This document shows positions 11,676-22,340 of a stretch of DNA of 64,000 bases, piece after piece; position 1 is the first letter of the stretch; each line of letters opens with the position of its first letter. The notes below the pieces were generated by a model, which searched no databases, had not been told where the DNA came from, and saw only the letters and a list, made by a program, of their open reading frames with translations. This stretch comes from Clavulina sp. PMI_390. Taxonomy: Eukaryota; Basidiomycota; Agaricomycetes; Cantharellales; Hydnaceae. The DNA lies in contig WIDE01000001.1 in NCBI GenBank assembly GCA_015039315.1, positions 418,758 to 482,757 on the forward strand, in the 5' to 3' direction. A program made the translations under genes and the position numbers.

Positions 11676-12082
11676 GGGCCTAGGGCAACATTTCATCATC
11701 AGCCTTACAAAGTCACGTCTTCGTAATATATTGATTTTCTTGGCTATTCATACTTCAGTCGGCTTTGGTTATTAGAATCGTCTGTTAATGATCAGGTGCT
11801 TGACGGTAATGATAACCCTTCGTAGTGCATCACCAAAAGTCCTTCGCTCAGGTTTCAGGTTTTGAGGTTGGGCGGTTGGGATCAATTCATTTCACGAACC
11901 CTGACCGCGAGGTTTGAAGGTTTCGAGGTTACAACCTCCACAACCTTCCCAACCTCGCAATCCTAGCGTAGAACTTTCGGTGATGCCTTGTGAAGAGCCC
12001 ACCTCGACCTTCGGTACCGAGGTCGTTAACCCTTTCAGGTTGTGGCAGTGACCAACTCGCACAACTACTATCGTATCTCACA
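11676..12082. other. Intergenic, actin to SRO7, GAGGTT-rich
   Basis: 406 bp without a gene. The part from about 11850 is unusually rich in AGGTT/GAGGTT and, further on, AACCTC, forming an imperfect inverted repeat (listed separately). It should contain the actin 3' end and the SRO7 promoter. Confidence 0.6.
11907..11958. repeat. Imperfect inverted repeat of GAGGTT/GAAGGTT units
   Basis: Left arm 11907-11930 carries GCGAGGTT, GAAGGTT and GAGGTT in order. Right arm 11933-11958 carries their reverse complements in mirrored order, with a 2-nt centre and a few unpaired bases. The start of the next gene lies 125 bp downstream. Could be a cruciform-prone promoter element or a fossil terminal repeat. 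Confidence 0.65.
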
Positions 12083-15000
12083 ATGCATCTAGGGCGATCC
12101 AAACCCAAGCCAGTGGACCTGAGCAAAGCCCTTTGGGATTCAGATGCATTCTCGCCAAGGCCTATCAAGCGTTTAGGGCTCAACGGTGACATCACAGCCA
12201 TGGCGGTGGAGCCGCTCACTGGGATGTTAGCGTTTGGGACTGATCGAGGATCAGTCCACTTATACGGCGCACCTTCAGTTACTGCCGAAGTGGCCGTATC
12301 TAGCGCTCCTAGTGCAAGGATCCGTTTCATCGCCTTTGCACAATCGTGTTCTCAGATGGCCGTGATAGGTGAAACCAAGAACATTCCGCAGCCAGCTGAG
12401 AACGCAACCGAATGAGCTCTCTATTCCAATTCCTATCAGACTCAAGAAATTTTGTAACTGTGTATGACCTCGCAAGCCCTCGACGCCCGACTGTCTCATC
12501 ATCGTTTGAGCTTAACCAGAGAGCCATGTGAGCCAGTTTTGTTTGGTGGGTCTTAGTACAGGACAACCGACTTCTCTCTTCCATCATTTAGGGCACTCAC
12601 CACCAGCCCTTCCCACTCACATGTAAGCGCGTCTACCCCCGAAGCTCTCCCTATTGACTCACAGGTATCGAATCAAAGGCATTCATCGCTCTAGCGGACG
12701 GCCAATGTCTAGTCTACGATCTTGAGCGTGGTCAACCATCTCCCTACGCAATTCCTAATTTGTGGGAAGCAGAAGAGATCAAAGAAGGGCATTATCGCTC
12801 TCGCCAGTCGGCCCCCAAGTGAGACCCGATCATCGTCTCTCAAGCAATTATTCTGATTTTCGAAGGAAGTCCTGCTCTCGTAGACGTCCTGATACATCCC
12901 CGAAACTTGAACTCACTTTTGCTTGTATATGATGGTGAGTCATATCACTGTCCTGTTCCGAGAAGGTTATTCATTCAATTATAAGCGGGAGTGATTGTCT
13001 GGGATATTGTAAGCTCTACCTTGACCTCATGGGTTTGGATCGCCTCTCATGGTCTCTATGCTCTAGGCTGATCGCAAGGCTGCCAGAATCTTCAGAGGCG
13101 TAGTGCCACTTAGGGAGCGAGAGGTATAGCCCATCCATCTCGCCGCTTTCTTTCTCACTAAGCAATACTTTGGCCTCAAAGCTTCGTGACATAACATCCG
13201 CCGCGATACATCCGTTAGGCATTGTGAGTATCTCAGATCGTCTTTGGATATGTAATAACCAACTTTTCCTTGAAGGTTTTTACCCTGGGACACATGGATG
13301 GGTCATTGTCATTTTGGGCGCTGGATCACGATGAGCGCCCTCTGTCGATCCATTACCTTCCTTCCCCGACCGCTTCACCCAACGCCGAGCGCGAACCCAT
13401 CTTCAAGTTAGCTTGGAGCGCATTCCCGAGCCTTGAAGAATGCAAGGCGCTTCTTGATCAAGCGACATCGACCCAAGCAGAAGGTGTTTCTCTTCCACGC
13501 CTTGCCGGCTCTACTCTAGATTATTCCGGGGGAGAGACCGTTCTGACCCTCCTTGGGGGTCTCCTTCTTGATGAACCTGCCGGAGCTCGAACTCTTCAGA
13601 TAGCGCCTCTACATCTCCCATCCCTAGACCCAACAAAAACCGAGGCCGAAACTTATATCGCTGAATTGTCCACCAAGTTCACCATCATCGGCTTTGATTG
13701 GATCCCAGCAAGCTATCCTGTAGATGACTTCGTCCTCCTTCCTCGCTCATCCCCTCACTACGCTGGAGCCTTTGACCCTATATCAATTCTACAGTCGTTC
13801 AAATGGGGCAGCGGTAATTCAGCCCGTTCGGCCGTTGATGCGTTGGAATTCCCCCCTCCTCTCAGCGCTACCCCAATGCAACAGAAGGCATATAATCATG
13901 GCGATCCTATCAAACCTCTCGAGATACCACTTCCCCAAGTCAACCCAAATACCCTCACCCAATTCCGGGTGCCAGGCATCTTTTCTAGTGGTAACGATAC
14001 AGTGTTGGGCGTACAGCTGCGAAACATTCCCAAACGCCCCTTTGCGAGACTTCTTCGAGAATGGGTCGAGGCTGGTGCGGCTGAGGATGCCGAAGGCGCA
14101 CTACCATCTCGCCGAATACCTTTGCGAGCTGGCGAAGCGCGAGGCGCCGCTTCTTCCTCGACTGTCTGTATATGCCCATCCCTCTCGAGTGCTGAAGTAT
14201 TGACCTGTGACTCTTACCCGAATAATAGGCCCAACAATATAGAATACTTGCAACCTTTCATCCTGATCTTTCCATTCGCTTCTGGGATTGCAGCCCACTG
14301 CTCATGGGTTCTCCAACATTACTTAGGTTTGACTTCCCCCAATACCTTCCCCATCTAAGGATTGACATATCAGTGGTGATCGATGACCCAATTGTGACGA
14401 GAATCCTTGGCGCCGCAGCTTCCGATCCGCTCATCCGAAACATCCATCTCAGTGGCGACAGTCTGCATTGCGCAATCGAGCTATCCTCCGGCCAGATCCT
14501 ATTCTATGCCTTCCGAGACAGCAGCGACAGGGATATTTCTACGCTGGATGACCTGGCCGCCCTTGATGATGAGCAAAACGCTGTCATTGGCCTTGCGGAC
14601 CTGGTGAAGTTTACCAAGGACGGATTTTATCCAGTGTGTCTGCTAGATGCCCGATGTGGTGCTACTGCCAGTGTTGCAATGTCTGCGTATGGTGAGTTTG
14701 GTAGTCGCCCTTAAAAGTAAAAAATTCTAACTGTCAACAGGGGTGCATGCCATCGCATTCGACGACGGATCGCTCACAATTCTGGATGTATCGGGACCTC
14801 GTGTTCTCACCCCAACTGAAATGGGAGTAACTCCCAAGATGCTAAAAGACCAAAAGAAACGATCCCGCGACCAAATTACTATTCTCCAGTGGCAAGACTT
14901 CCCCCAAGGTTTGATCATTTCGTGTATACCACGCCGCATTTGACGAGATCTTTTTCATAGATCTTTCGCTCCGATATCTCGATGTCGTTCGAGCCTCTGG

Positions 15001-16312
15001 TCTTGCCTATGTTATCACCTTGATGCAAGCAGCGGACGGTGGTTGGAGTACTTCGTCAACGTTTGAACGGGGGCTCAAGACTTCAGTTGACGGTCCATCA
15101 CTCCTATTGAGGTTCGATGACCCAAGCGCCACTTTGTCATCCTCGCTAGCGCGGGCGTCCTTGGAGTCAAGGCAAGCGTCTACATCGGCTCCTGCGGCGA
15201 AATTTGTTTTAGTATGCAACGAAAAGGAGGCGCGTTGCTTCCTAAGCTCCTCGAATGAGCGTGTCTCCAAGGTCGAATGGAAGGCTCCCGTCGATCACGT
15301 CGAGCTAGTTGAAAAAACGGGTGAGCTCACTTTTGTCCTTAGTTTGAGTTTAATGAAACCAACGTGCCATCACTTGCATCGATTTTGCAGGCGCTCTGGC
15401 ACTACTCGCTTTCACAAGTGGTCGAGAGATTATAGCGTTCTCTGTCCCAGGATTGGAACTCATGAGCCGAGCACCGCTCCCTCCAGGCCCAGACCGGTGA
15501 GTTGTATAATCCTAGCCAACTAATCCGCCACTGCTCAACATGCGCTTTCATTAGTCTGGGAAAGATACATTCGGACCCTTCAGGCGACTTCGTCGAGTTT
15601 TCGGCCCAACCTAGCGCTGCTTACCCGTTTCCCTTGACCTTTTCCACCGTGTTCAGCTCTCGGCGGATCCAGTTGCCTTCTGTCTCTTTAGTCGAACGAT
15701 CTCCCCCATTGCCACTACACCCGGGCCCACCCGAGCTTGAGGGGTCATATACTGCCTGGATATGGGGACCGAAAGTTTACACGGGCGGTCAGATTGATGC
15801 TATTCGTGAGCGAATGCAACACTATCTCTCGAGCTGCAACAAACTGACACCCGTGTTCCAGTTGGTGGTCCAGATCGGCGACTCCCTGCACAAATCGAGG
15901 AGAGCGAGCCGGCTTCGGTCGCTCCACAGCCCTCAGTGGCGCCACCTATGCGCCCACAGCGTTCAGCACAAAGGCGAACCTCACGACCGCCCATCGCCGA
16001 CTCGTCAACAACTGGAGGGATATATGGGTCGGCACAGGATCTGTACTCACGACTCCAAAGTGCCGTGACTGAACGAGGGTGCGTCCCATCCTAACTGTAG
16101 AAACCCACCAAATTCCTCACATTTTTACACAGGGAGAATCTCAATGAGCTTGGTGACAGTGTCGGAGAGTTGGAGAATGCGAGCAAATCGATGATGGAAC
16201 AGGTAAGTTACTCTCTTTGATACTGAGATAGTATGGTAATTAATCAGACTACTACGCTTAGGCTAAACGGGTGGCCGACCGAGGTAACCTTGCCCGAAAG
16301 TTTTGGTTCTAA
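12083..16312 (+). CDS. SRO7: Sro7/tomosyn/Lgl-family exocytosis regulator
   Basis: WD40-type scaffold that binds the t-SNARE Sec9 and Rab GTPases and controls vesicle fusion at polarised growth sites. The N-terminus reads FGTDRGSVHLYG, the first beta-propeller blade. The Lgl signature GFDWIPASYPVDDFVLLPRS sits near 13690-13750. Later come LADGQCLVYDLE, HMDGSLSFWALDHD and QLRNIPKRPFARLLREWVEAG. The last two exons encode a tomosyn-like R-SNARE tail (ERGENLNELGDSVGELENAS, then MEQAKRVADRGNLARKFWF). At least ten introns are present. Firm exons include 12083-12368 and 12440-12527; those between 12590 and 13290 are only tentative because several acceptors are possible. Estimated length is about 1100 residues. 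The ATG at 12083 is the first in the frame that leads into the propeller. Confidence 0.88.
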
Positions 16313-16512
16313 CTTCGAGAGAGGGGAGCGAAACGGCCTATGCCAAGATGTATTACATCAGCTAGCTCGATACCTTTCCCGAACCCTTTCGGCGTGTAGC
16401 ACATGGTCCTCCATCGTTGAGGCTTAGTGAATACTACTGAATAGTGACTCATCCTTCCTAAGTGTTGACTTCTGTCGTCGATTGTCTGTAGCTATTGATG
16501 GCCTCTGAGGGG

Positions 16513-16520
16513 TATATAAA
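16513..16520 (+). promoter_or_regulatory. TATA box of the acidic protein gene
   Basis: TATATAAA lies 72 bp upstream of the ATG at 16592, in a gap of 279 bp after SRO7. The distance suits a basidiomycete TATA promoter with a short leader. Confidence 0.6.
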
Positions 16521-16591
16521 GGCTGGAGGGTGTTGAGGACGCAGACTCTCCAGCATCTCCCACTCTCTAGACCCATACACTCAGTCTCGCC

Positions 16592-17488
16592 ATGTCATCT
16601 TCTGTGCAACCTCCCAACCGTGCTGCTGAGATGGGTAAAATTGCCCGCATCGACGCCATGGAGGACGAGGAGGATGCCCAGTTCAGTGGCGACGAGTCTC
16701 TCGTATGCTGTGTTCTGACGCGTCGTAGCACATCAGATTGCTCATGCATAACTGTAGAGTGATGACAGCGACGTTGACGCGGACGAAAGCATGGATACTA
16801 GCGCTGTGGTCAGTAGCCGCGCTCGCATACATACCTCGATAGTTCTATGGTCTGAAATATACCTATAATCCATAGGCTGGCAAGGAGGGCGTTCTTGCAT
16901 CACACCTAGCGTTCCTCGCTGGAGCTGTATGTTGTATCTTCGTCGTGCTCATTGGCGCCCTTGACGCATGAGGCGGTCCTATAGATCGAGGCGTACCCCG
17001 TTTCTGGCGCTACCACTGCGGTCGACGGAGATGCAGATGAGGACGATGAATACAAACCTGGCCTGACAAGCGCCGAGGAGGATGCCAAGTTTGGCTCCGG
17101 TGTTGCCACTGAGCAGGTAGTGGTGGACCTTCACCAACTGCATGAAGGACTTTCAGCAGCTGCGACCAATGCGGCAAAGAAGCAAGCAGAGGTTAAGGCT
17201 CATGTTGCCGCCGTGGATGATAACGAGGCTGAGTTCTCCGACTCTGAAGCTGAGGTATGTGATCTCTGCCTATCAAATCATGCTTTAGTGTACCGAGGTT
17301 TGTTCAGGACTCTGACGAGGACGAGGACATGGAGGAAGACGAACCTTCCGAAGACCCTTTGCAATATCTGCAGGCAACCGTGAGTCCTTCAGTCCATCAC
17401 ATTATGCCCGACCAGTCTCTGATGAGCTAGTGTTCCATAGGCTGACATGTCTATCGAAGATGACGATGACGACGAGTATATCCCTTGA
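16592..17488 (+). CDS. Small highly acidic protein, unknown function
   Basis: Exons 16592-16702, 16758-16808, 16876-16926, 16985-17254, 17308-17379 and 17441-17488 join to 200 residues. All five introns are in phase 0. The chain is dominated by Asp, Glu and Ser (DSDVDADESMD, EAEFSDSEAEDSDEDEDMEE, EDDDDDEYIP) with a more neutral central helix (about 110-150, VVVDLHQLHEGLSAAATNAA). Such composition suits a histone- or ribosomal-protein chaperone or another nuclear acidic factor, but no domain is recognisable. A TATA box precedes it and a ribosomal protein gene follows on the same strand. Confidence 0.78.
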
Positions 17489-18126
17489 ACCAGTTCAACA
17501 ACGTGTATCGTCTTCATGTATCATATCCCTATAGTTGTTCACTCTGTATGCAAGATTAATGTTGTGGCAAATATAATGATATTGAGCGAATCGAAAGGGA
17601 CAAGAAAGGATTGATAAAGTATGTACGCATCATAGAGTGAAGCCGGATCTCTAGATAGGTAAGAAACTGCTTCAAAGCGACAGATGCAGGAGGTTTGATC
17701 GTCCCCACATCATTCTTGCATCGAATTTACACCCATACTTCATGGTATATCGGAAGGGTTCTAGAATTCGTGCCACTGTTGGAACAGAAAGGAACGAAAG
17801 CGTGAAACAGTTTTTCAGTCGGTGATGAACAAAAGGGAAGGAGGTTGAAGATTATGGGCATTAAGAGTGCTAGTCAGTGTATACACATGGAGGGATGGAG
17901 GTGGAACAGAATTCGCCAGGCTGGGGAATATGAGGATGAAAGCAAGAGCAAAATTGTCGTGACGACGAAATTTGTTCCTCTGCGTGACCTGCGTGACTTA
18001 CAGTTTCACGTGACCCCTCCCCTCATCCCCGTCAAGTGCGTTTAGATCCTCGAATTGCTGCTGTTTCTCTTCAGCACCTGAGCCGCTGTTCTATTTCCTT
18101 GCATCATCTAGCACCCTTCGACCACT
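17489..18126. other. Intergenic upstream of eL28
   Basis: 638 bp with no convincing gene. The right end carries two direct copies of TGCGTGAC (17981 and 17990) and a CACGTGAC E-box (18007-18014), about 115-145 bp before the eL28 ATG. These probably belong to the eL28 promoter. Confidence 0.55.
18007..18014 (+). promoter_or_regulatory. E-box CACGTGAC upstream of eL28
   Basis: Palindromic CACGTG core with AC flank, 113 bp before the ATG at 18127, right after two GCGTGAC repeats. CACGTG is bound by bHLH factors of the Cbf1 type in fungi; use here is inferred. Confidence 0.4.
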
Positions 18127-18766
18127 ATGTCCTCCGATCTTACTTGGCTTCTTGTGAAGAAGTGGAATGCGTTCCAAGTGAGGGGTGTTCCTGAAGGCCC
18201 CGTATTCTCAAAGGAGCCTGTGCGTGGAATATGGAACAACATTGAGATAGTCATGAGCCTAGCGTTTACGAAAATATTCTTGTAGGGCAACCTCCGTAAC
18301 ATCCATGCGAACAAATACTCCGCTCTCTCGAACCCCAAGGTATGTTACTCGTTCAGCCTCATTGTCCTTTATTCGAATATTCTCTCAACCATTATGACTG
18401 GGTATGAATAGTTCGTCGGTATCGACAACAAGAAGGGCTCGATCGTCCTCACGACTCGCAAATCGGGTGCTTCGTCCCAACAGGTGAAGAGCGGTGTGCA
18501 GACTACTACCCTGCGACGAGGTGGCTCCCGCCACCACGCCGGCAAGCTCGCTACCCACGCCAGCAATGGTTACCGTGCCGATTTGCGCCGAGTGAGTTTA
18601 TTACCGTCAGCAGTGAAGTGACAAAGATTCCTGAACTTTGGTTTTGTTCACATAGTCTGCCCTTGCCCGCATCTCTGCTCTGCACGCTGCTAAGCATGGG
18701 CCAAAAGTTCGCAAGAACCAGAAGAAGACTCGCTCGGAGAAGAGGGCGGAGGCTGCCTCAGCATGA
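18127..18766 (+). CDS. RPL28: 60S ribosomal protein eL28
   Basis: Structural protein of the cytosolic large subunit. Exons 18127-18219, 18286-18339, 18412-18591 and 18656-18766 give 145 residues, close to animal and plant eL28. Family features are present: SSDLTWLLVKKWNAFQVRG at the start, FSKEPGNLRNIHANKYSALS in the middle, and a very basic C-terminus (RKNQKKTRSEKRAEAASA). All introns are in phase 0. eL28 is missing from budding yeast but kept in basidiomycetes and animals. The promoter elements upstream contain CACGTGAC. Confidence 0.96.
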
Positions 18767-19052
18767 GCTCGTGGATGATGGAATACCGACGAGTCCCCCT
18801 TGCCCTTTTGTCATATCCATGTCATGCTACTATACTGCAACCCGCTCAATCATATATGCTGCCAAACTCTGCTTTGCTTGTTTCTGATCGTGTCGGAGAC
18901 CTGTACCTTGTCGTGGTCAAATTTGTGCTGCTGAAATAATAATATTGTCTTTGTTTGCGCCGAGGACGTGTCGTACAAACAGCCCTCCGCTCCAGCGTTT
19001 TTGCTTTTTTTTTTCTTTCACCACCTTTCATTCTCGTTTATAAGGGGATTTA

Positions 19053-20895
19053 ATGCTGGGATTATCTTTCTCAAGTACCTCAAATGTCTCTACATCACCT
19101 TCCTCCCCTATGAAACCCGACCCTTCGCCGACACATGAACGCGCCACTGGGGCCGAGTCTCCCATGAGCGACCTCAGCACACCGAGTGGCTCACCTCCAG
19201 ATCAATCATTTATTTCCTCTATAATGCGTGACAAGTGAGTAAGTTGCAAGCGTTATGCATACTATGACTCCCTACGCATATACTCATCCCTAGTGCCATT
19301 TCAGCCCCTACTTTTCTGCAGGTTTTGGACTCATGGTATGACGCATAGTCCCAACACCCATTATATACTCTTACTCACCCATAATACCTCCTTCCGCAGG
19401 GACTCGGTGCTGCTGCTACATTCTTGAGGCGTGGTTCGACAGTGCTCGCAGACGTCACCCGGCGTCGACTGCTAGTCTCCCTCGAAATTCCCGTGCCCGA
19501 CCGATCATACCCATGGTTCTTACAATGGATGTCTGTCCAATCCCAAAAGGCAGCAGCCCGTAATTCGTTCTCGTTCGGACTACCTCGTCGGAGTCACCAG
19601 CTCGCTGTGCAAACGAACTACATCCAGCATGACAATGGAAGTTCAGATGTACGATTCGACTTGGTTCCGGGGCCAGGGACACACTATTTTCAATATCGAG
19701 GTGCCTGGATCCAGGTAAGCCCCTCGCTCCCGCTAGGTTATACTATACATTTGCATACGTTTTGCTGACGTCTGAACCCGAAAGGTGGTTCGGGAGCGAG
19801 ACAGCAAGCTTATGGACCTATCAACAGGGACGCCTTGGGAGACTGTCAAACTTACGGCCCTCTCTCGGGATAGGCATCTATTCCCAGTGCTCCTTGGAGA
19901 GGCTCGTGAGCTTGCCTCTCAAGGTCAAGCTGGAAAGGTGGTCGTTTATACAGCGTGGGGAGTAGAGTGGAAGCCCTTTGGTCTACCAAGACCGAAAAGA
20001 GAGATCAAGAGTGTTGTCCTCGCTGATGGAGTCGGCGAGCGTATTGAAGCTGACTTAAGATCCTTCCTCGGAAGAGGCAAGTGGTATGCTGAGCGAGGTG
20101 AGCCTATATGCTATGAGTGTCTGGCGCGAACGGCCACTCATTCTTGTCTAGGTATCCCATATCGCCGGGGGTATCTCCTCCACGGCCCACCGGGAAGTGG
20201 GAAAACTTCCTTCATCCAAGCATTAGCTGGGCGATTAGGTTACAACATTTGTGTACTAAACCTATCACAGCGAGGGCTTATGGACGACAAACTAACCCAC
20301 CTATTGATGAACACTCCTGAACGAAGCATCATTCTGCTCGAAGATGTTGATGCTGCGTTCAACAAGCGGGTTCAGACATCTGAAGACGGGTATGTAACAT
20401 TTGATCACGTATACTTAAGATAGAGTGCTCATATCGCTCTCATCCAGATATCAATCATCAGTCACGTTTTCTGGGTTGCTCAATGCCCTTGATGGCGTCG
20501 CCTCGAGCGAGGAGCGCATCATATTCATGACTACCAATCACATAGAGCGCCTTGATGCCGCGCTCATCCGTCCAGGCCGGGTGGACCTTCAAGAATTCGT
20601 TGGGGATGCGGCTCCTGAGCAGGCGCGGCGACTGTTCTGCCGGTTCTACGGAGATATGGAACGTCAAGCAATAGCGGGCGAGGTCCTAGATCTCGAAAGC
20701 GAATCTGAGCGTTTGGCTCAACATCAAGAGGGAATCAAACAGTTAGCGATGGCGCTGGAGGAGAGGGTGCAGGCGCAAGCACAAGCTGGAAAGCCTGTTA
20801 GCATGGCATCGCTGCAGGGACACTTTATTCGATACCCTGCTAGTGAAGCGGTGGCCCATCTAGATGAGCTCTTCGTATCTTCTCCTTCCTCGTAA
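19053..20895 (+). CDS. BCS1: BCS1-type mitochondrial AAA ATPase
   Basis: Inner-membrane AAA chaperone that moves the folded Rieske Fe-S protein across the membrane during complex III assembly. Exons 19053-19234, 19294-19321, 19400-19714, 19785-20097, 20152-20389 and 20448-20895 give 507 residues. After a Ser/Pro-rich leader comes a short non-polar stretch ([13 protein letters not shown]) and the BCS1-specific domain (SYPWFLQWM). The AAA module follows: Walker [10 protein letters not shown], Walker [13 protein letters not shown], the sensor with TTNH, and the arginine-finger region LIRPGRVD. The tail shows the helical lid and [11 protein letters not shown]. The second exon, only 28 nt, contains the predicted membrane stretch, so its limits are the least sure. 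The family has expanded in Agaricomycetes, so a paralogue rather than the strict orthologue is possible. Confidence 0.9.
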
Positions 20896-21083
20896 TAGTA
20901 GATGCCCAAATGCCATGACACCAGAAGAAATGGATCAATTGGGAAGGGTGGTGAGACAGTAAAATGAGTGAATCGTCAGATATACAGAAAGATGAAAGCG
21001 AGTGTCCGGGAGCGAGGATCGTGTCATCTTATCCATGGGGATAGGGGGCGGAAAGATGTGAGGCAGGGCGCAGGATCTAGATA

Positions 21084-22064
21084 TTAGCAGTTACATGCTT
21101 CCCCTGGTGCTTGGGCGGTCTTGTTGTTGAGGTCGACACCACCACGTTTTGAAGCAGGAGTCGTGGAAGCAGCTCCAGGCCGAGTGGCTGGCGTCGTATT
21201 CTTAGGGAGCTTCACCGCTATCATACATAAGCAAGGGCGTTAAGTACCGCATTGCGCAGAGAGATTCAAGATAACGGAAGACGAACCGATTTCCATAAAC
21301 ACATCCGAAACACCAGTCCCCGACTTGGCCGAGGTCTCGAACCATAGAAGACCCTCTTCCTGAGCATATTGCCCTGCCTCATCCCTCGTGACCTGTCTTC
21401 TCGCCTCAAGATCTTGCTTGTTCCCGACTAGGGCAATGATGATGGCAGGGTCCGCTTGGCGCTGCAGTTCTCTGATCCACGACTTTGCCTTGTCCAGTGA
21501 GTTAGATTGTGTAATGTCGTACACGACCACTGCACAGTTAGCGTTCCGGTAGTACATAGGTGCCTGAGGGAGTTTTGATCAATAAGTGGTGCATTGCAAT
21601 GGCGAGGGGCTATGCGCACCAGAGACTTGTATCGCTCCTGACCAGCGGTGTCCCTGAGATGAAAGTCAGACAATCAGAGAGTAAAAAGTAGAGAGAGGAT
21701 GTTTCGTACCATATCTCAAACTTCACAACAGACTTGTCCTCCAGTGTTACTGTCTGCGTCAGGAATGCAGCTGCGGAGCGATACCGTCGTCAATGAAGAT
21801 TGTGGGGGAGTAGAGGAACAATGGGGTCCTCACCGCCGATTGTGCTCTCCCGGTAGTCATCAAACTGATTCTTCACGAACCGAAGGACCAAACTAGCGGA
21901 GATGGTGAGATTCAGCACAGCGGGGTGGCCGGGGCAGCTGAGACCGACCTGGATTTCCCAACGGCAGATTCTCCTAAAGACGAGGTCAGCTAGGGTTCTC
22001 TTACGCTATTACACGCCATAAAGCTCTTACCTAGTAGAACAAGCTTGAACTGGTGTTGCGGCAT
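21084..22064 (-). CDS. YPT5: Rab5-family GTPase (Vps21/Ypt5)
   Basis: Early-endosome Rab that drives fusion and recruits effectors. The first codons read MPQHQFKLVLLGESAVGKSS with the P-loop split by two introns; exons 22031-22064, 21949-21973 and 21834-21892 are phase-checked. Next come the effector loop YRESTIGAAFL (Rab5-specific), [20 protein letters not shown] (switch II), GNKQDLE (Rab-type NKxD) and ETSAKSG. The C-terminus ends CNC, a CxC-type double geranylgeranylation site. At least seven exons give about 210 residues. It lies head-to-head with the RRM gene at 22341 with 276 bp between ATGs, containing a CACGTGAC site at 22105. Confidence 0.95.
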
Positions 22065-22104
22065 GGGGCTGAAATGGGGGCTCTGTGGACGGTAATTTGG
22101 CAGG

Positions 22105-22112
22105 CACGTGAC
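22105..22112 (+). promoter_or_regulatory. E-box CACGTGAC in the Rab5/RRM gene divergent promoter
   Basis: The same octamer as in front of eL28. It lies 41 bp upstream of the Rab5 ATG and 229 bp before the RRM gene ATG, so it could act on either. Confidence 0.35.
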
Positions 22113-22340
22113 AGTTTACTCTGCCTCATCACTTTCGAACTTCACAACAACTTCACACATTCCCGCTAAGTTTGGAGAACACCTTCGTTATTCAGCAGTG
22201 AAGTTGATATCCTCAGGCCTCGCGAACCGCCCCATCATCCTAAATTCGTTCCAACCAACGTGCATTAACTTTTGCCACGAGACTTAGCCGAAGAGAAAAA
22301 AGTCGCAAGTGCACCCTCCCATAAACTCTTAAAACCCAAA

